64,000 nt of DNA from Roseovarius pelagicus (GTDB lineage: Bacteria; Pseudomonadota; Alphaproteobacteria; Rhodobacterales; Rhodobacteraceae), in NCBI RefSeq assembly GCF_025639885.1, contig NZ_CP106738.1, positions 62,001 to 126,000 of the forward strand, given 5' to 3'. Under the pieces are notes generated by a model. It saw only the letters and a program-made list of their open reading frames with translations, did no database searches and was not told the origin of the DNA. Below, piece by piece: positions 1 to 9,428 of the stretch (its first letter is position 1; each line of letters starts with the position of its first letter). Position numbers and translations under genes: made by a program.

Positions 1-1
1 C

Positions 2-727
2 GAGAATCCGGGCGGAGAACAGGCGCTTAATCAAGGGCTGTCTGTGAATGATGTCGCGGCGGTTGGCGCCGCCGGTCAGACCCCTGATCAATTGATCCTG
101 GCTCCGGCGCCGCTGGATCTGAGCGACGAGGATGCGCCCAGCACGTGGGCTTCGACGCAATCTGATCAAATGGTTCAGCAGGCGGCAACGCAAGCACCCG
201 AAAAAGAACCGACAGCAGTACCCATGGATGACGCGGGTATGCTGGCGCTGGCCGACGCACTGGCTGACGGTGTCGAGCCTTTGGGCGAGGTCGCCCCCCC
301 GCGCGAAGCGGAGGACGAAGAAGAAGCTCTCCAAACGCAGATCAAGGTCGTCAAGGGTGGTATTGGCACCTCGCTAAGGCCCAAGGCGCGTCCCGTTACG
401 CTGTCGCGGGTTGAAACGGTTGCGGCAATCGACGATCTGGCAGGGCCGCGGGATATAGACCCGGATACAATCGCGCCGGGGACGCGGCTGGCACAGTTGG
501 GGGCGTTCAAGACCGAAGAAATCGCGCGTGAAGAGTGGACACGACTGGCAGGCAAGTTCGAGGATTACCTGACGGGCAAGGATCGTGTGATCCAGCGCGC
601 CACCAGCGGCGGGCGCACCTTCTATCGCCTGCGCGCGATGGGGTTCGAGGATCTGGGCGATGCGCGCCGGTTCTGTTCCGCGCTAGTCGCAGAGAAAGCG
701 GAATGCATCCCGGTTGTTACCCGGTGA
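2..727 (+). CDS. SPOR-domain cell-envelope protein, 5' end cut by window edge
   Basis: The frame is open to the left edge, so the N-terminus is missing. A GTG at 44 is in frame, but I do not think it is the true start. The visible N-terminal part is a low-complexity acidic, Ala/Pro-rich linker. The last ~75 residues match a SPOR domain, with the LAQLGAFKTEEIA strand, an EEWTRL helix and a YRLRAMGFEDLGDARRFCSAL segment. SPOR domains bind denuded peptidoglycan at division sites. Full-length family members normally carry an N-terminal membrane anchor, which would lie outside this window. The stop codon overlaps the GTG start of nagZ (GTGA), so the two are probably translationally coupled. Confidence 0.85.
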   Translation, partial: ENPGGEQALNQGLSVNDVAAVGAAGQTPDQLILAPAPLDLSDEDAPSTWASTQSDQMVQQAATQAPEKEPTAVPMDDAGMLALADALADGVEPLGEVAPPREAEDEEEALQTQIKVVKGGIGTSLRPKARPVTLSRVETVAAIDDLAGPRDIDPDTIAPGTRLAQLGAFKTEEIAREEWTRLAGKFEDYLTGKDRVIQRATSGGRTFYRLRAMGFEDLGDARRFCSALVAEKAECIPVVTR

Positions 728-1731
728 GGGCATGGGGTGCGACAATTCTGGATGCGACCGGATATCGGTTGAGTCCAGAGGAAAAATCCTTTTTCGCGCA
801 GGTCGATCCGTTCGGGTTTATCCTCTTTGCCCGCAATATTGATACGCCGGATCAGGTGCGCGCGCTATGTGACGAGATGCGCAGCGCCGTTGCCCGGGAC
901 GTACCGATTACCATTGATCAGGAAGGCGGACGAGTGCAGCGCCTGCGATCACCGACATGGCGCGAGTGGTTACCACCTCAGACCTTGATTGAGCGCGCAG
1001 GCGGGCAGGCGGCAGAGGCGCTATACCTGCAATACCGGATCATCGCGTCAGAACTATATGCGCTGGGGATCGACAGCAATTGTGCGCCTCTGGTGGACGT
1101 CGCTGTGCCTGCAACCCATGCGTTCCTGAGGGATCGCTGCTATGGGACCGAGCCGGGCATTGTCGCTCTGATCGGGCGCGCCGTGGCTGATGGGCTGCTT
1201 GACGGCGGTGTGTTGCCGGTTCTCAAGCATATCCCCGGACATGGCCGCGCACAGGCGGACAGCCATTTGGACCTGCCCGTGGTCAGTGCCTCGCAGACGG
1301 AACTGATCGATTGCGACTTTGCCCCGTTCAAAGCGCTCAATGATCTGCCGATGGGGATGACGGCGCATCTGGTCTATGATGCCATCGACCCGCGTCCGGC
1401 GACGACATCACCTGTGATGATGCAGCTTATCCGTGACGAGATCGGCTTTGATGGACTGATTATGACCGACGATATCACGATGAAGGCCCTGACTGGCACA
1501 TTGCCCGAGATCACGCGCGCCTCTCTGGCTGCTGGCTGTGACGTGGTGCTGTGCTGCAATGCCTCGCTGGAGGATCGTCGGGCCGTGGCAGACGCTGCTG
1601 GCCATATGACGCAACGCGGCCAGCGCCGTGCCGAAGCGGCCCTGAAGGCACGCAAAAGCCCCGATGAGGTTGACATTCCTGCGCTGGAGGCAACACTCGC
1701 CGCCATGATTGCAGGGCAGGGGCATGTCTGA
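724..1731 (+). CDS. nagZ: beta-N-acetylhexosaminidase, peptidoglycan recycling
   Basis: A glycoside hydrolase family 3 enzyme of 335 aa that removes GlcNAc from anhydro-muropeptides in the cytoplasm. The family signature KHIPGHGRAQADSH lies at ~168-181 and supplies the catalytic Asp/His loop. The nucleophile Asp is in IMTDDITM at ~249. IDQEGGRVQRL at ~64 is also typical of NagZ. The GTG at 724 overlaps the upstream TGA and gives the standard NagZ N-terminus (ILDATGYRLSPEE). Longer in-frame starts would sit entirely inside the SPOR gene. The stop at 1729-1731 lies inside the scpA start region, so nagZ and scpA overlap by 8 bases in one operon. Confidence 0.95.
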   Translation: MRAWGATILDATGYRLSPEEKSFFAQVDPFGFILFARNIDTPDQVRALCDEMRSAVARDVPITIDQEGGRVQRLRSPTWREWLPPQTLIERAGGQAAEALYLQYRIIASELYALGIDSNCAPLVDVAVPATHAFLRDRCYGTEPGIVALIGRAVADGLLDGGVLPVLKHIPGHGRAQADSHLDLPVVSASQTELIDCDFAPFKALNDLPMGMTAHLVYDAIDPRPATTSPVMMQLIRDEIGFDGLIMTDDITMKALTGTLPEITRASLAAGCDVVLCCNASLEDRRAVADAAGHMTQRGQRRAEAALKARKSPDEVDIPALEATLAAMIAGQGHV

Positions 1732-2512
1732 GGACGATTTCGAGGATCCAAACACACCACAGCGTGTCGCCGACCGTGTGGCGGCCGAGGCACTCATCGT
1801 GGATGTGGATGGGTTCGAGGGGCCGCTTGACCTGCTATTGACGCTCAGCCGCACGCAGAAGGTGGATCTGCGCAAGATCAGTATTCTGCATCTGGCACGA
1901 CAGTATCTGGCCTTTGTCGAAAAGGCGCGACAGCTACGGATTGAGCTGGCCGCCGATTATCTGGTGATGGCCGCGTGGCTCGCCTTTCTCAAGTCGCGTC
2001 TGCTGCTGCCACCCGACCCCACCGAAGAGGGACCCTCGGGCGAGGAACTGGCCGCGCATCTGGCGTTTCAGCTAGAGCGTTTACAGGCGATGCGGGACGC
2101 CGCCGCGCGATTGATGGCGCGGGATCGGCTGGGGCGTGATTTCTTTGGCCGCGGCATCCCCGAAGAGATCGAGAAGACCCGGCGCATCACCTATACCGCG
2201 TCGCTTCTGGATCTGATGCAAGGCTATGCTCGTATACGGACGCGCGACGAATTTCGCCCCTACGCCATGGACCGCGATGCGATCTATTCACTGGATCAGG
2301 CATTGGAACGGATGCGCGGACTGATCGGGTTTGCCGGGACATGGACTGATATATCAACGTATCTGCCAGAGAGTTTCAGCACTGACGAGGCCCGTCGCCG
2401 ATCGGCCACGGCCTCGACCTTTGCAGCCTCGCTTGAACTGGCCAAAGAAGGTCGGATCGAACTGCGCCAGTCAGAGGTATTCGCGCCGATTCAGTTGCGT
2501 CGCAAGGATTAG
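1724..2512 (+). CDS. scpA: segregation and condensation protein A (kleisin)
   Basis: ScpA is the kleisin subunit of bacterial SMC condensin and bridges the SMC heads for chromosome segregation. The 262-aa product carries the diagnostic N-terminal block DGFEGPLDLLLTLSRTQKVD at ~26-45, followed by the helix-rich region and the LAADYLVMAAWLAFLKSRLLLP segment. The start at 1724 overlaps nagZ by 8 bases. An in-frame ATG five codons upstream (1709) is possible but lies deeper in nagZ. scpB follows 4 bases after the stop. The product is standard for the family. Confidence 0.95.
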   Translation: MSEDDFEDPNTPQRVADRVAAEALIVDVDGFEGPLDLLLTLSRTQKVDLRKISILHLARQYLAFVEKARQLRIELAADYLVMAAWLAFLKSRLLLPPDPTEEGPSGEELAAHLAFQLERLQAMRDAAARLMARDRLGRDFFGRGIPEEIEKTRRITYTASLLDLMQGYARIRTRDEFRPYAMDRDAIYSLDQALERMRGLIGFAGTWTDISTYLPESFSTDEARRRSATASTFAASLELAKEGRIELRQSEVFAPIQLRRKD

Positions 2513-2516
2513 AATT

Positions 2517-3185
2517 ATGAGCGAAGACGCTGACAACACACCGGAAAGCCTGTTCGAAGCCCCCCCGATGGGGGAACAGGAACGCATGATCGAAGCAATC
2601 CTTTTTGCCAGTGCTGATCCGGTGACGGTCCGCGAGTTGAACGCACGTATGCCGCATGGCAGTGACGCCGCCGAGGCGCTCGTGCATCTGCGCAAGCGCT
2701 ATGAGGGGCGCGGGGTGACATTGATGCGCGTGGGCGACGCCTGGGTGATGCGCACGGCCCCGGATCTGGGCTATCTTATGCAACGAGAGACAGTTGAAAC
2801 ACGCAAACTGAGCCGTGCCGCAATCGAAACTCTGGCAATCATCGCCTATCACCAGCCAGTCACCCGCGCCGAGATAGAGGAGATACGCGGCGTGTCAGTC
2901 AGCCGGGGCACGGTGGATCAGTTGCTCGATATGGAGTGGATCCGGTTTGGTCGTCGCAAAATGACGCCGGGCCGTCCGGTAACTTTCGTTGTGACGCAGT
3001 CCTTCCTCAGTCATTTTGGTCTGGAAAGCGCACGCGATTTGCCGGGATTGAAGGAGTTGCGGTCCGCCGGACTGCTGGACAGCAGATTGCCGCCCCTGTC
3101 GATGCCGGGGAGCGAGGCGGGCGACGACGACTCTGACGAAGGGATGATGCCTGACGAGGACCAAACCGAACTGTTTGAGGAATAG
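2517..3185 (+). CDS. scpB: segregation and condensation protein B
   Basis: ScpB dimers bind the kleisin ScpA in the SMC complex. The 222-aa product contains the paired winged-helix fold. Recognisable blocks are EQERMIEAILFASADPVTV near the N-terminus, ETLAIIAYHQPVTRAEIEEIRGVS mid-protein and the GRPVTFVVTQSFLSHFGLES block. The acidic tail (DDDSDEG...EDQTELFEE) is common in alphaproteobacterial ScpB. The ATG at 2517 lies 4 bases after the scpA stop. An in-frame upstream start (2331) would overlap most of the scpA C-terminus and is rejected. Confidence 0.95.
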   Translation: MSEDADNTPESLFEAPPMGEQERMIEAILFASADPVTVRELNARMPHGSDAAEALVHLRKRYEGRGVTLMRVGDAWVMRTAPDLGYLMQRETVETRKLSRAAIETLAIIAYHQPVTRAEIEEIRGVSVSRGTVDQLLDMEWIRFGRRKMTPGRPVTFVVTQSFLSHFGLESARDLPGLKELRSAGLLDSRLPPLSMPGSEAGDDDSDEGMMPDEDQTELFEE

Positions 3186-3255
3186 CGGCGGCTGCCCTGA
3201 AAATTCCTTGATTGTGTGCTATGTCCATCCTCAGAGGAAAACCGAGGAGGGCGCA

Positions 3256-3474
3256 ATGAACGCCAATCAGATAATCAGCATGGTAATGCGCATGGTCATG
3301 CGCCGCCTGATGCGCGGTGGTGTGAACGCGGGCATGGACGCCGTGGGCAAACGGATGAACCGTAGCAAAGGCGGCACAGAACCGCGCGCGCAGGCACCAA
3401 GCCCTGAGAGCAAAGAAACCCAGAAGCGTATGAAGCAAACCATGCGTATGACGCGTAAAATAGGCCGGATGTAA
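3256..3474 (+). CDS. small basic Met/Arg-rich protein, unknown function
   Basis: A 72-aa protein I do not recognise. It has a strong Shine-Dalgarno (GAGGAGG at 3244-3250) 5 bases before the ATG. The sequence is unusually rich in Met and Arg (ISMVMRMVMRRLMRGG) with a basic C-terminus ending RMTRKIGRM. There is no clear membrane segment or signal peptide. It follows scpB by 70 bases, so it may have its own promoter or be the last gene of that operon. Its composition suggests a nucleic-acid- or membrane-surface-binding peptide, but that is speculation. Confidence 0.7.
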   Translation: MNANQIISMVMRMVMRRLMRGGVNAGMDAVGKRMNRSKGGTEPRAQAPSPESKETQKRMKQTMRMTRKIGRM

Positions 3475-3483
3475 CTCGGGCGT

Positions 3484-4584
3484 TCAGCTACTTCTGAAGT
3501 GCTTTGACAGCTTGAGCCCCTGACCTTGGTAGTTCGAGGCCAACGCGGCGCCGTAAAGGCGCGCGGGCATCTGCGACATTCGCTCATAAACCAATCGACC
3601 GACGATTTGCCCATGCTCCAGCACAAAAGGCGCCTCGTGACAGCGGACCTCCAGCACCCCTCGAGAGCCGATCCCGTCGCTGGAATGGCCAAAGCCGGGA
3701 TCAAAAAAGCCCGCGTAATGCACCCGAAATTCACCAACCATCGCCAAGTATGGGGCCATCTCTGCGGCGCAATTAGGGGGGATGGTGATCGCTTCGCGGC
3801 TCACCAATATGTAGAACGCGCCCGGATCGAGGATGATGCGCCCTTCGGATGTATGGATCTCTTCCCAGAACTCTGCCGGATCGTAGTGGCCCAACTTGTC
3901 TAAGTCGACCACGCCGGTGTGCGGTTTGGCACGATAGCCAACCAGATCGCCGCTGGCGGGTTTCAGATTGACCGAGAAGCCCAGCCCGTCGGAGATCACC
4001 GGCTCGCCTGACACGATTGGTACGGTCTGGTGCAGTTCGTGCAGTTCCTCGTCCGAGAGGACAGTCTTGCCAACGCGAAAGATGATCTGGTTCAGCATTT
4101 GCCCCGTGCGCGCAACGACAGAGAAGGAGCGTGGGCAGATTTCGACATAAAGCTGGCCATGATAGCCATCGGGAACGCGATCGAATTCAACGCCGTTGTC
4201 GGTAATCACACGTGTCAGAAGATCGAGCCGCCCGATGGAAGACTTGGCAGAGGCCGCGCCCGAGATACCGTCAGGCAGCGCCAGCGTCTCCATCAGGGGG
4301 ACGACGTAAACGCAGCCCTTTTCCAGCACGGCACCGCGTGTCAGGTCCATTTCGTGCATTCCGAAATCGGACAGTCGATCGGTTACGGTTGCCGATTTTC
4401 CGGTCAGAAATGACGCACGCACGCGGTAGGCGGTCGTTCCCAGCCGCAGATCAAGTGACGCTGGCTGGATTTGGCCATCAAGGATCGGGTTCGTAGCGGC
4501 GATGTTACCCGCATCAATGAGCACCTGCATCTGGCTGTCACAGAGTACGCCTGTCGGCAGGTTATTATCGGCTAGGTCTGTCAT
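3484..4584 (-). CDS. dcd: 2'-deoxycytidine 5'-triphosphate deaminase, two-domain form
   Basis: Converts dCTP to dUTP for thymidylate synthesis. The 366-aa product is about twice the length of E. coli Dcd and is the tandem DCD N- plus C-domain form common in alphaproteobacteria. Visible family motifs are QPASLDLRLGTTAYRV in the N domain, the SAKSSIGRLDL catalytic segment, and in the second half DPGAFYILVSREAI and HYAGFFDPGFG. I chose the ATG at 4584. An upstream in-frame ATG (4605) would sit within the terminator hairpin of the tRNA-Pro gene. The 3' end is 9 bases from the convergent Met/Arg-rich small gene. Confidence 0.92.
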   Translation of the reverse strand: MTDLADNNLPTGVLCDSQMQVLIDAGNIAATNPILDGQIQPASLDLRLGTTAYRVRASFLTGKSATVTDRLSDFGMHEMDLTRGAVLEKGCVYVVPLMETLALPDGISGAASAKSSIGRLDLLTRVITDNGVEFDRVPDGYHGQLYVEICPRSFSVVARTGQMLNQIIFRVGKTVLSDEELHELHQTVPIVSGEPVISDGLGFSVNLKPASGDLVGYRAKPHTGVVDLDKLGHYDPAEFWEEIHTSEGRIILDPGAFYILVSREAITIPPNCAAEMAPYLAMVGEFRVHYAGFFDPGFGHSSDGIGSRGVLEVRCHEAPFVLEHGQIVGRLVYERMSQMPARLYGAALASNYQGQGLKLSKHFRSS

Positions 4585-4603
4585 AGGTATCCCCTGAAAC
4601 GAC

Positions 4604-4636
4604 AAAACGCCCGCAGGCTGGACCTGTCGGGCGTTT
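4604..4636 (-). terminator. Rho-independent terminator after tRNA-Pro
   Basis: On the minus strand, AAACGCCCG pairs with CGGGCGTTT around a loop containing CAGG/CCTG, which can extend the stem. The stem ends in a short T run (TTTTG). It lies between the tRNA-Pro 3' end and the dcd start, so dcd should have its own promoter or depend on read-through. Confidence 0.75.
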
Positions 4637-4642
4637 CGATCT

Positions 4643-4719
4643 TGGTCGGGCTAGCAGGACTCGAACCTGCGACCTTCCGTCCCCCAGACGGACGCGCTAC
4701 CAGGCTGCGCCATAGCCCG
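4643..4719 (-). tRNA. tRNA-Pro (GGG)
   Basis: A 77-nt cloverleaf with encoded CCA. The acceptor is CGGGCTA/TAGCCCG with discriminator A. The anticodon loop CTGGGGG is closed by TCCGT/ACGGA and gives anticodon GGG. The T arm carries GTTCGAGTC. All arms are canonical. Confidence 0.96.
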
Positions 4720-4781
4720 ACTTTGCGCGTTACATACCTGTTTTGAGCGCGGGGACAAGAGGTAATTCCCAACTTCCATGC

Positions 4782-5972
4782 TTAGGACTGCGTGCCCGAG
4801 GGGGGCGACGTATGCAGGGCGCGCAGACGGTCGGCCAACGCGCTCAGCGCGGCTGCCTGCGCGGGCGTAGCACGGGGTAGCGCCGCAAGGGCGCTCAGAG
4901 CCGAGGGCGTGTGCTGTAGTTCATCATCCTCGGGATCTGACGGAGTGGAAATTGGCGTGGCGCGCGGTGCTTCAGGTGTATCGCTGGACACGGGCTCGGG
5001 TACGGCTTCGGGTTCCGGGTCTTGCGCGGGCTCTGACATTGCTGTTTCGTCGGTCGTCGCTTGCTCGGGCTCCGCTTGCGATTGTTCATGCGTCGGCGCT
5101 GGCTCGGGCTTGGTCTCTGCCTTTGTTGCTGTCGCGTCTGGTTCGTCTGGGACGTCGTCGTTGGTATCGGCGGTGGCCGAATCATCGTCGTGCTGTGGAG
5201 CCCCAGCATTTTCGACGACCTCCGGTGCGTCCGGGCTGTCATTCTCTGGCTTTGCGCCGCCTTCTGTCTGAACGTCGTCGGCATCTGCACCGCGTTCCTC
5301 AAGGCTTTTCTTAAGAAAGCTGGGCATCCCATGCGTGCCGCCTGAGGGCGTGACAGGTGTCTGCTCTGGTGGCACCGTTGCGGCAGGTGTGTCGGCATCC
5401 GTGCTGATGCCGGACGAAGTGTGTTCCTCCTGCGGCTCGGTGCTGTCGGCTGCGACAGTCGGCTCGGCTGTGTCCGGGGCAGGCGGGGGGGGCACGTCAG
5501 TATCGGCTGAGGCGGCAGGTTCTGTCGACGTGTCAGGCTCGGTTGTGTTTGCGCCCGCGCTATCCGAAGTGGTCGGCGCTGTTTCTTCTTGCGGTTTGTC
5601 CCGCTCAAAGTTCAGAACTTTGCCCTTTGGCTCGGCCTCATTATCCGGCACATCAAGCGCGATCCCGCTGATTTCCTGCCCATCGTCGGCATTGGCATCG
5701 AGCAGCGGGGATAATGCGGAAACTTCTTTAACACCTTGCTCGCGCAGGATTTTCTGCACGCCTTTGATGGTCATCCCATCTTCGTGCAAAAGTTTGCGGA
5801 TACCGCCCAGCAACTGCATGTCGGCAGGTCGATAATAGCGTCGCCCGCCGGCGCGCTTGACCGGTTTCACTTGCGTGAATTTGCTTTCCCAGAATCGCAG
5901 CACATGCGCGGGAATACCCAGCCAGTCGGCCACTTCGCTGATGGTACGAAAGGCATCGGCGGATTTCGCCAT
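4782..5972 (-). CDS. MerR-type helix-turn-helix regulator with a long disordered acidic tail
   Basis: Residues ~8-80 form a MerR-like winged helix ([22 protein letters not shown], then [25 protein letters not shown]). The remaining ~310 residues are low-complexity Glu/Asp/Pro/Thr/Ala with no visible fold, ending in a short Ala/Leu-rich helix. There is no effector-binding domain. The total of 396 aa is far longer than classical MerR proteins. It follows ihfA by 9 bases and closes the DUF177-rpmF-plsX-fabH-ihfA cluster, an arrangement conserved in Rhodobacterales. The target genes are unknown, and the tail may mediate protein contacts. Confidence 0.85.
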   Translation of the reverse strand: MAKSADAFRTISEVADWLGIPAHVLRFWESKFTQVKPVKRAGGRRYYRPADMQLLGGIRKLLHEDGMTIKGVQKILREQGVKEVSALSPLLDANADDGQEISGIALDVPDNEAEPKGKVLNFERDKPQEETAPTTSDSAGANTTEPDTSTEPAASADTDVPPPPAPDTAEPTVAADSTEPQEEHTSSGISTDADTPAATVPPEQTPVTPSGGTHGMPSFLKKSLEERGADADDVQTEGGAKPENDSPDAPEVVENAGAPQHDDDSATADTNDDVPDEPDATATKAETKPEPAPTHEQSQAEPEQATTDETAMSEPAQDPEPEAVPEPVSSDTPEAPRATPISTPSDPEDDELQHTPSALSALAALPRATPAQAAALSALADRLRALHTSPPSGTQS

Positions 5973-5981
5973 GATCCCGCC

Positions 5982-6284
5982 TTAGGCCTTGTTCCCGGCG
6001 GCAACGCGATCTTTCATCAGGTGTGATGGCCTGAAGGTCAGAACGCGGCGCGGGTTGATAGGCACCTCTTCGCCAGTCTTGGGGTTACGCCCGACGCGTG
6101 CAGATTTCTCGCGGACCGAGAACGTGCCGAAGGACGATATCTTGACTTGCTCGCCGCGAACCAGCGCATCGGACATATGATCCAGAACACTTTCAACCAG
6201 CTGAGCAGAGTCGTTGCGCGACAGGCCAACTTCGCGAAAGATCGCTTCGCTCAGGTCCATGCGCGTCAAGGTTTTGTCACTCAT
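5982..6284 (-). CDS. ihfA: integration host factor subunit alpha
   Basis: IHF-alpha forms a heterodimer with IHF-beta that bends DNA in replication, recombination and transcription. The 100-aa product has the complete HU/IHF signature, including [21 protein letters not shown] and [20 protein letters not shown]. The start at ATG 6284 gives the canonical [12 protein letters not shown]-terminus. A 9-residue upstream extension (from 6311) is possible but not supported by family length. It precedes the MerR-like gene on the same strand and lies ~107 bases downstream of fabH. Confidence 0.95.
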   Translation of the reverse strand: MSDKTLTRMDLSEAIFREVGLSRNDSAQLVESVLDHMSDALVRGEQVKISSFGTFSVREKSARVGRNPKTGEEVPINPRRVLTFRPSHLMKDRVAAGNKA

Positions 6285-6390
6285 TCCGTCCCCCCGTTTT
6301 GTTTTCTTCACAATAGGGGCGAAGAATTTTGAAAGTCAATATAACAGCTTGTGAGCGGCAGCTTATGTTTACCAGATAGCGCGTCGCATA

Positions 6391-7365
6391 TCACCAGCGC
6401 AAGGCCACTGCGCCCCACGCCAGACCGCCGCCGATGGCCTCACTTAGGATCAGATCGCCACGTTTGATACGACCGTCCCCGGCACCCACGGACAGCGCCA
6501 GCGGGATCGAGGCCGCGGACGTATTGCCGTGGTCCTGAACCGTCAGAATGACCTGATCCATCGGTACGTTCATTTTCCTGGCCGTGCCCGCGATGATCCG
6601 GATATTGGCCTGATGCGGTACGATCCAGTCCACGTCCGCCCCTGTCATGCCGATCTTATCCAGTGCGGCATCGGCGGTCTGCGTCAGTTTTTCAACAGCC
6701 TGTCGAAACAGGGGATTTCCCTGCATACGTAGCTTGCCGGAGGTGCCCGTCGTGCTGACGCCGCCATCCACGTACAGCATGTCGCGATGCCGTCCGTCGG
6801 AATGCAAATCGGTCGCCAGAATGCCACGGTCGGCGTTTGTGCCGTCGCCCTCTGCCGCCTCAAGGATCAGCGCACCGGCACCGTCGCCAAAGAGAACGCA
6901 AGTGCTGCGATCGGTCCAATCCATGATGCGGCTAAAGGTTTCGGCACCGATCACGAGCAACCGGTCGGCCTGGCCCGCAACGATGAGGGCGTTTGCATTG
7001 CAAAGCCCGTAGATGAACCCGGCGCAGACGGCCTGCACGTCAAACGCAAAGCCGCGTGTCATGCCCAGTTTGCTTTGGACCATTGTGGCGACAGATGGGA
7101 ATGTCAGGTCCGGTGTCGACGTTGCGACGATGATCCCGTCGATGTCGTCGGGTTCAAGCCCTGCATCGGCTAAAGCGGCACGCGCGGCTTCAGTGGCAAG
7201 GTCAGAGGTGCTTTGATCATCGGACGCAAAATGACGCCGCTCAATACCAGAGCGGGTCCTGATCCATTCATCTGATGTGTCGAGCGAGGCTTCGAATTCT
7301 GAGTTCGGCACTATTCGTTCGGGCAGGTAATGCCCGATGCCTCGTGCGACGGCGCGTCTTGTCAT
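6391..7365 (-). CDS. fabH: 3-oxoacyl-ACP synthase III (KAS III)
   Basis: Condenses acetyl-CoA with malonyl-ACP to start type II fatty acid synthesis. The 324-aa product has the full catalytic triad: Cys114 in VQAVCAGFIYG, His251 in VPHQANIRI and Asn281 in DHGNTSAAS. The ATG overlaps the plsX stop by 4 bases (ATGA), so the two are probably translationally coupled. Length and motifs are normal. Confidence 0.97.
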   Translation of the reverse strand: MTRRAVARGIGHYLPERIVPNSEFEASLDTSDEWIRTRSGIERRHFASDDQSTSDLATEAARAALADAGLEPDDIDGIIVATSTPDLTFPSVATMVQSKLGMTRGFAFDVQAVCAGFIYGLCNANALIVAGQADRLLVIGAETFSRIMDWTDRSTCVLFGDGAGALILEAAEGDGTNADRGILATDLHSDGRHRDMLYVDGGVSTTGTSGKLRMQGNPLFRQAVEKLTQTADAALDKIGMTGADVDWIVPHQANIRIIAGTARKMNVPMDQVILTVQDHGNTSAASIPLALSVGAGDGRIKRGDLILSEAIGGGLAWGAVALRW

Positions 7366-8465
7366 ATTTTCCCACCGTCTTCTTCGGTATCGGCATCCTG
7401 CGTGGGCAGCGAGGCAGATGCAACCCGCGCTGCGAGTTTTTCGGAAAATCCTGTTTCGGCCAGTTGAAATGCCAACCTGACGGCAGCCGAGACACCAGTG
7501 GCATCCGCTGCGCCGTGGGATTTGACCACCGTGCCGTTGAGACCGAGAAAAACACCGCCGTTGACCTGACGCGGGTCGATCCGTTTTTTCAAGCGCTGGA
7601 GTGAAGTGTAGGCCAACAGCGAAGCGAGTCGCGACAGCGGCGAGTATTTGAACGCCTCACGCAGCAGTTCCGCGATCAGCGTTGCAGTACCCTCGCCGGT
7701 TTTCAGCGCCACATTTCCGGTAAACCCGTCGGTGATGATCACGTCACAAGTGTCGCCGGGCAGGTCGCGTCCCTCGACAAAGCCGACGAAGTCAAAGTCG
7801 GCGGTGCGCGCATTGGCCGAAATGAGATCATATGCCTCTTTCAGCTCGGACCGACCTTTGTGTTCTTCGGTGCCCACGTTCAGCAGACCAATCCGGGGGC
7901 GCACCACGCCAAAGCCGTTGCGCGCGTAGGACGTGCCCATCAGGGCATATTGCATGAGATCCTTGGCATCGGCCCGAATATCGGCACCACCGTCGAGCAG
8001 AACGTTAAAACCCTGCGGATTGCGCGATGGCCACATGACGGCAATGGCCGGCCGGTAAATGCCGGGCAGGCGGCGCAGGCGCAGCGTGCTCATCATCATC
8101 AGCGCGCCGGTATTGCCACAAGAGACACAGACGGTCGCCTCACCATTGCGAACTGATTCGAGCGCGGACCACATCGACGTGTCCTTGCCGTGACGTATGA
8201 CATGGCTGGGCTTGTCTTCCATCGATACGACATCGGGCGCATCGCGTATTACCACGCAATCCGACAGGTATTTGCGCTTGGCAACGAGCGGCTCAAGCTC
8301 GGCCTTGCGACCGTGCAGAATGAAACCGATTCGAGGATTTTTGCGCGCGGATTTGGCAATGCCGGCCACCACAGTGGCCGGGCCCATGTCGCCCCCCATC
8401 GCATCGACCGAAATGACGGTTCGTCCGGCCCCCGCCTTGTTATGATCGGGATGCGCGGTCATCAA
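7362..8465 (-). CDS. plsX: phosphate acyltransferase
   Basis: PlsX makes acyl-phosphate from acyl-ACP for the PlsY step of phospholipid synthesis. The 367-aa product shows the family N-terminus ISVDAMGGDMGPATVVAG, SVMSMEDKPSHVIR-type segment VVSMEDKPSHVIRHGKDTSM, and VSCGNTGALMMMSTLRLRR. Two ATG codons stand in tandem (8465, 8462), and either could be the start. It sits between rpmF and fabH in the conserved lipid/ribosome cluster and shares 4 bases with fabH. Confidence 0.96.
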   Translation of the reverse strand: MMTAHPDHNKAGAGRTVISVDAMGGDMGPATVVAGIAKSARKNPRIGFILHGRKAELEPLVAKRKYLSDCVVIRDAPDVVSMEDKPSHVIRHGKDTSMWSALESVRNGEATVCVSCGNTGALMMMSTLRLRRLPGIYRPAIAVMWPSRNPQGFNVLLDGGADIRADAKDLMQYALMGTSYARNGFGVVRPRIGLLNVGTEEHKGRSELKEAYDLISANARTADFDFVGFVEGRDLPGDTCDVIITDGFTGNVALKTGEGTATLIAELLREAFKYSPLSRLASLLAYTSLQRLKKRIDPRQVNGGVFLGLNGTVVKSHGAADATGVSAAVRLAFQLAETGFSEKLAARVASASLPTQDADTEEDGGKI

Positions 8466-8498
8466 AGCGGTCCGTCCTATGCGGGTCCCTCAGCGGGG

Positions 8499-8705
8499 TT
8501 AGGCTGCGTCTTCGTCCAGATCGACCTCGTCTGCCATCGCCACGATCTCGCGGTCGGCATAGTGGCCACAGGCCGAACACACGTGGTGCGGGCGTTTCAG
8601 TTCGCCGCAGTTGGGGCATTCGTTCGGGTTCGCTGCGCTGAGCGAGTCGTGCGCGCGGCGATTGTTGCGGCGCGATTTCGATACTTTGTTCTGCTGGACA
8701 GCCAT
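8499..8705 (-). CDS. rpmF: 50S ribosomal protein L32
   Basis: A 68-aa ribosomal protein with the typical [20 protein letters not shown] start. The four-cysteine zinc ribbon ([18 protein letters not shown]) is complete, so this is the zinc-binding form. The rpmF-plsX-fabH order is conserved across many bacteria and links ribosome and membrane-lipid synthesis. It lies 33 bases upstream of plsX. Confidence 0.97.
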   Translation of the reverse strand: MAVQQNKVSKSRRNNRRAHDSLSAANPNECPNCGELKRPHHVCSACGHYADREIVAMADEVDLDEDAA

Positions 8706-8876
8706 TGTGCGATCCTACTATCTATCCTGTGGGCACAAGCGGCCCGGTTTCACGTGGTCACGCGGCTCTTAATCTGTCCAGAGCCAGCGGTTCAACCCCA
8801 AATTCCGATGGAACGGCGAAAATACAACGAAATCGCGCGGGAGCAAGCGGTTTTTCGCACCTTTGTGCGCTGTTGT

Positions 8877-9428
8877 TTAGTCGTCTTTTTCCAACTTTGA
8901 TTTCAAGTCAGCCAAACCGGCGAAAGGTTTCAGGTCTTCATCCCGCAGGGGTGTCGCATCTGGTGGCGCAAAGACGGCTTCTTGCAATTCTGCGCCATCG
9001 GCGCGGGGGTAATCCGGTATCGCCAGCGCCAACGCCTCTTGCATGACTTGGGAAAGGTCGACCACGTCGGTTAGCTGCTCGATCGTTTCATCCTCTGGCA
9101 TTTCGATCTCTTCAACATCCGCGTCGTCGGGCATTTCGGCGAGAAAGCGCCGTATCACCTTGCGATCTACACGGGTCGTGACGGGGGCAAGCGTGACAAC
9201 GCACGATTGCACGACCGTCGCGCCTAAACTGGCGTCAAGAAGCCAGTCGCGCCGACCGTCAGGCGAAATCTGCCCTCGAAAGCTGAGCTTGCGGATCGCT
9301 TCGACGCCGAGCGCCTCTGCCAAAGCGGCGCGCGCGCCCGCGTCGGGAGACAATTCAAAAGGCGTCGCGCCACGTTGCGGTAGATCCGCAATGCGCAAAA
9401 TTTCGGGGTTTTCGGACTGTCGTGTCAT
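8877..9428 (-). CDS. DUF177 / YceD family protein (large-subunit rRNA accumulation)
   Basis: A 183-aa acidic protein of the DUF177 family. In other bacteria and plants the family is needed for 23S rRNA accumulation and is encoded next to rpmF. Visible features are CVVTLAPVTTRVDRKVIRRF mid-protein and the acidic IEMPEDETIEQLTDVVDL segment that normally contains the conserved family motif. The start is ATG 9428, the first Met giving a normal-length protein. The frame is open further upstream, but that part overlaps the divergent bamE start and looks non-coding. rpmF follows after a 171-base gap. Confidence 0.88.
   Translation of the reverse strand: MTRQSENPEILRIADLPQRGATPFELSPDAGARAALAEALGVEAIRKLSFRGQISPDGRRDWLLDASLGATVVQSCVVTLAPVTTRVDRKVIRRFLAEMPDDADVEEIEMPEDETIEQLTDVVDLSQVMQEALALAIPDYPRADGAELQEAVFAPPDATPLRDEDLKPFAGLADLKSKLEKDD

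Noticed and set aside
4792..5835. Several long plus-strand open frames opposite the MerR-like gene
   Set aside because: They are mirror frames of its low-complexity acidic tail and encode only Ser/Ala/Gly/Cys-rich nonsense.
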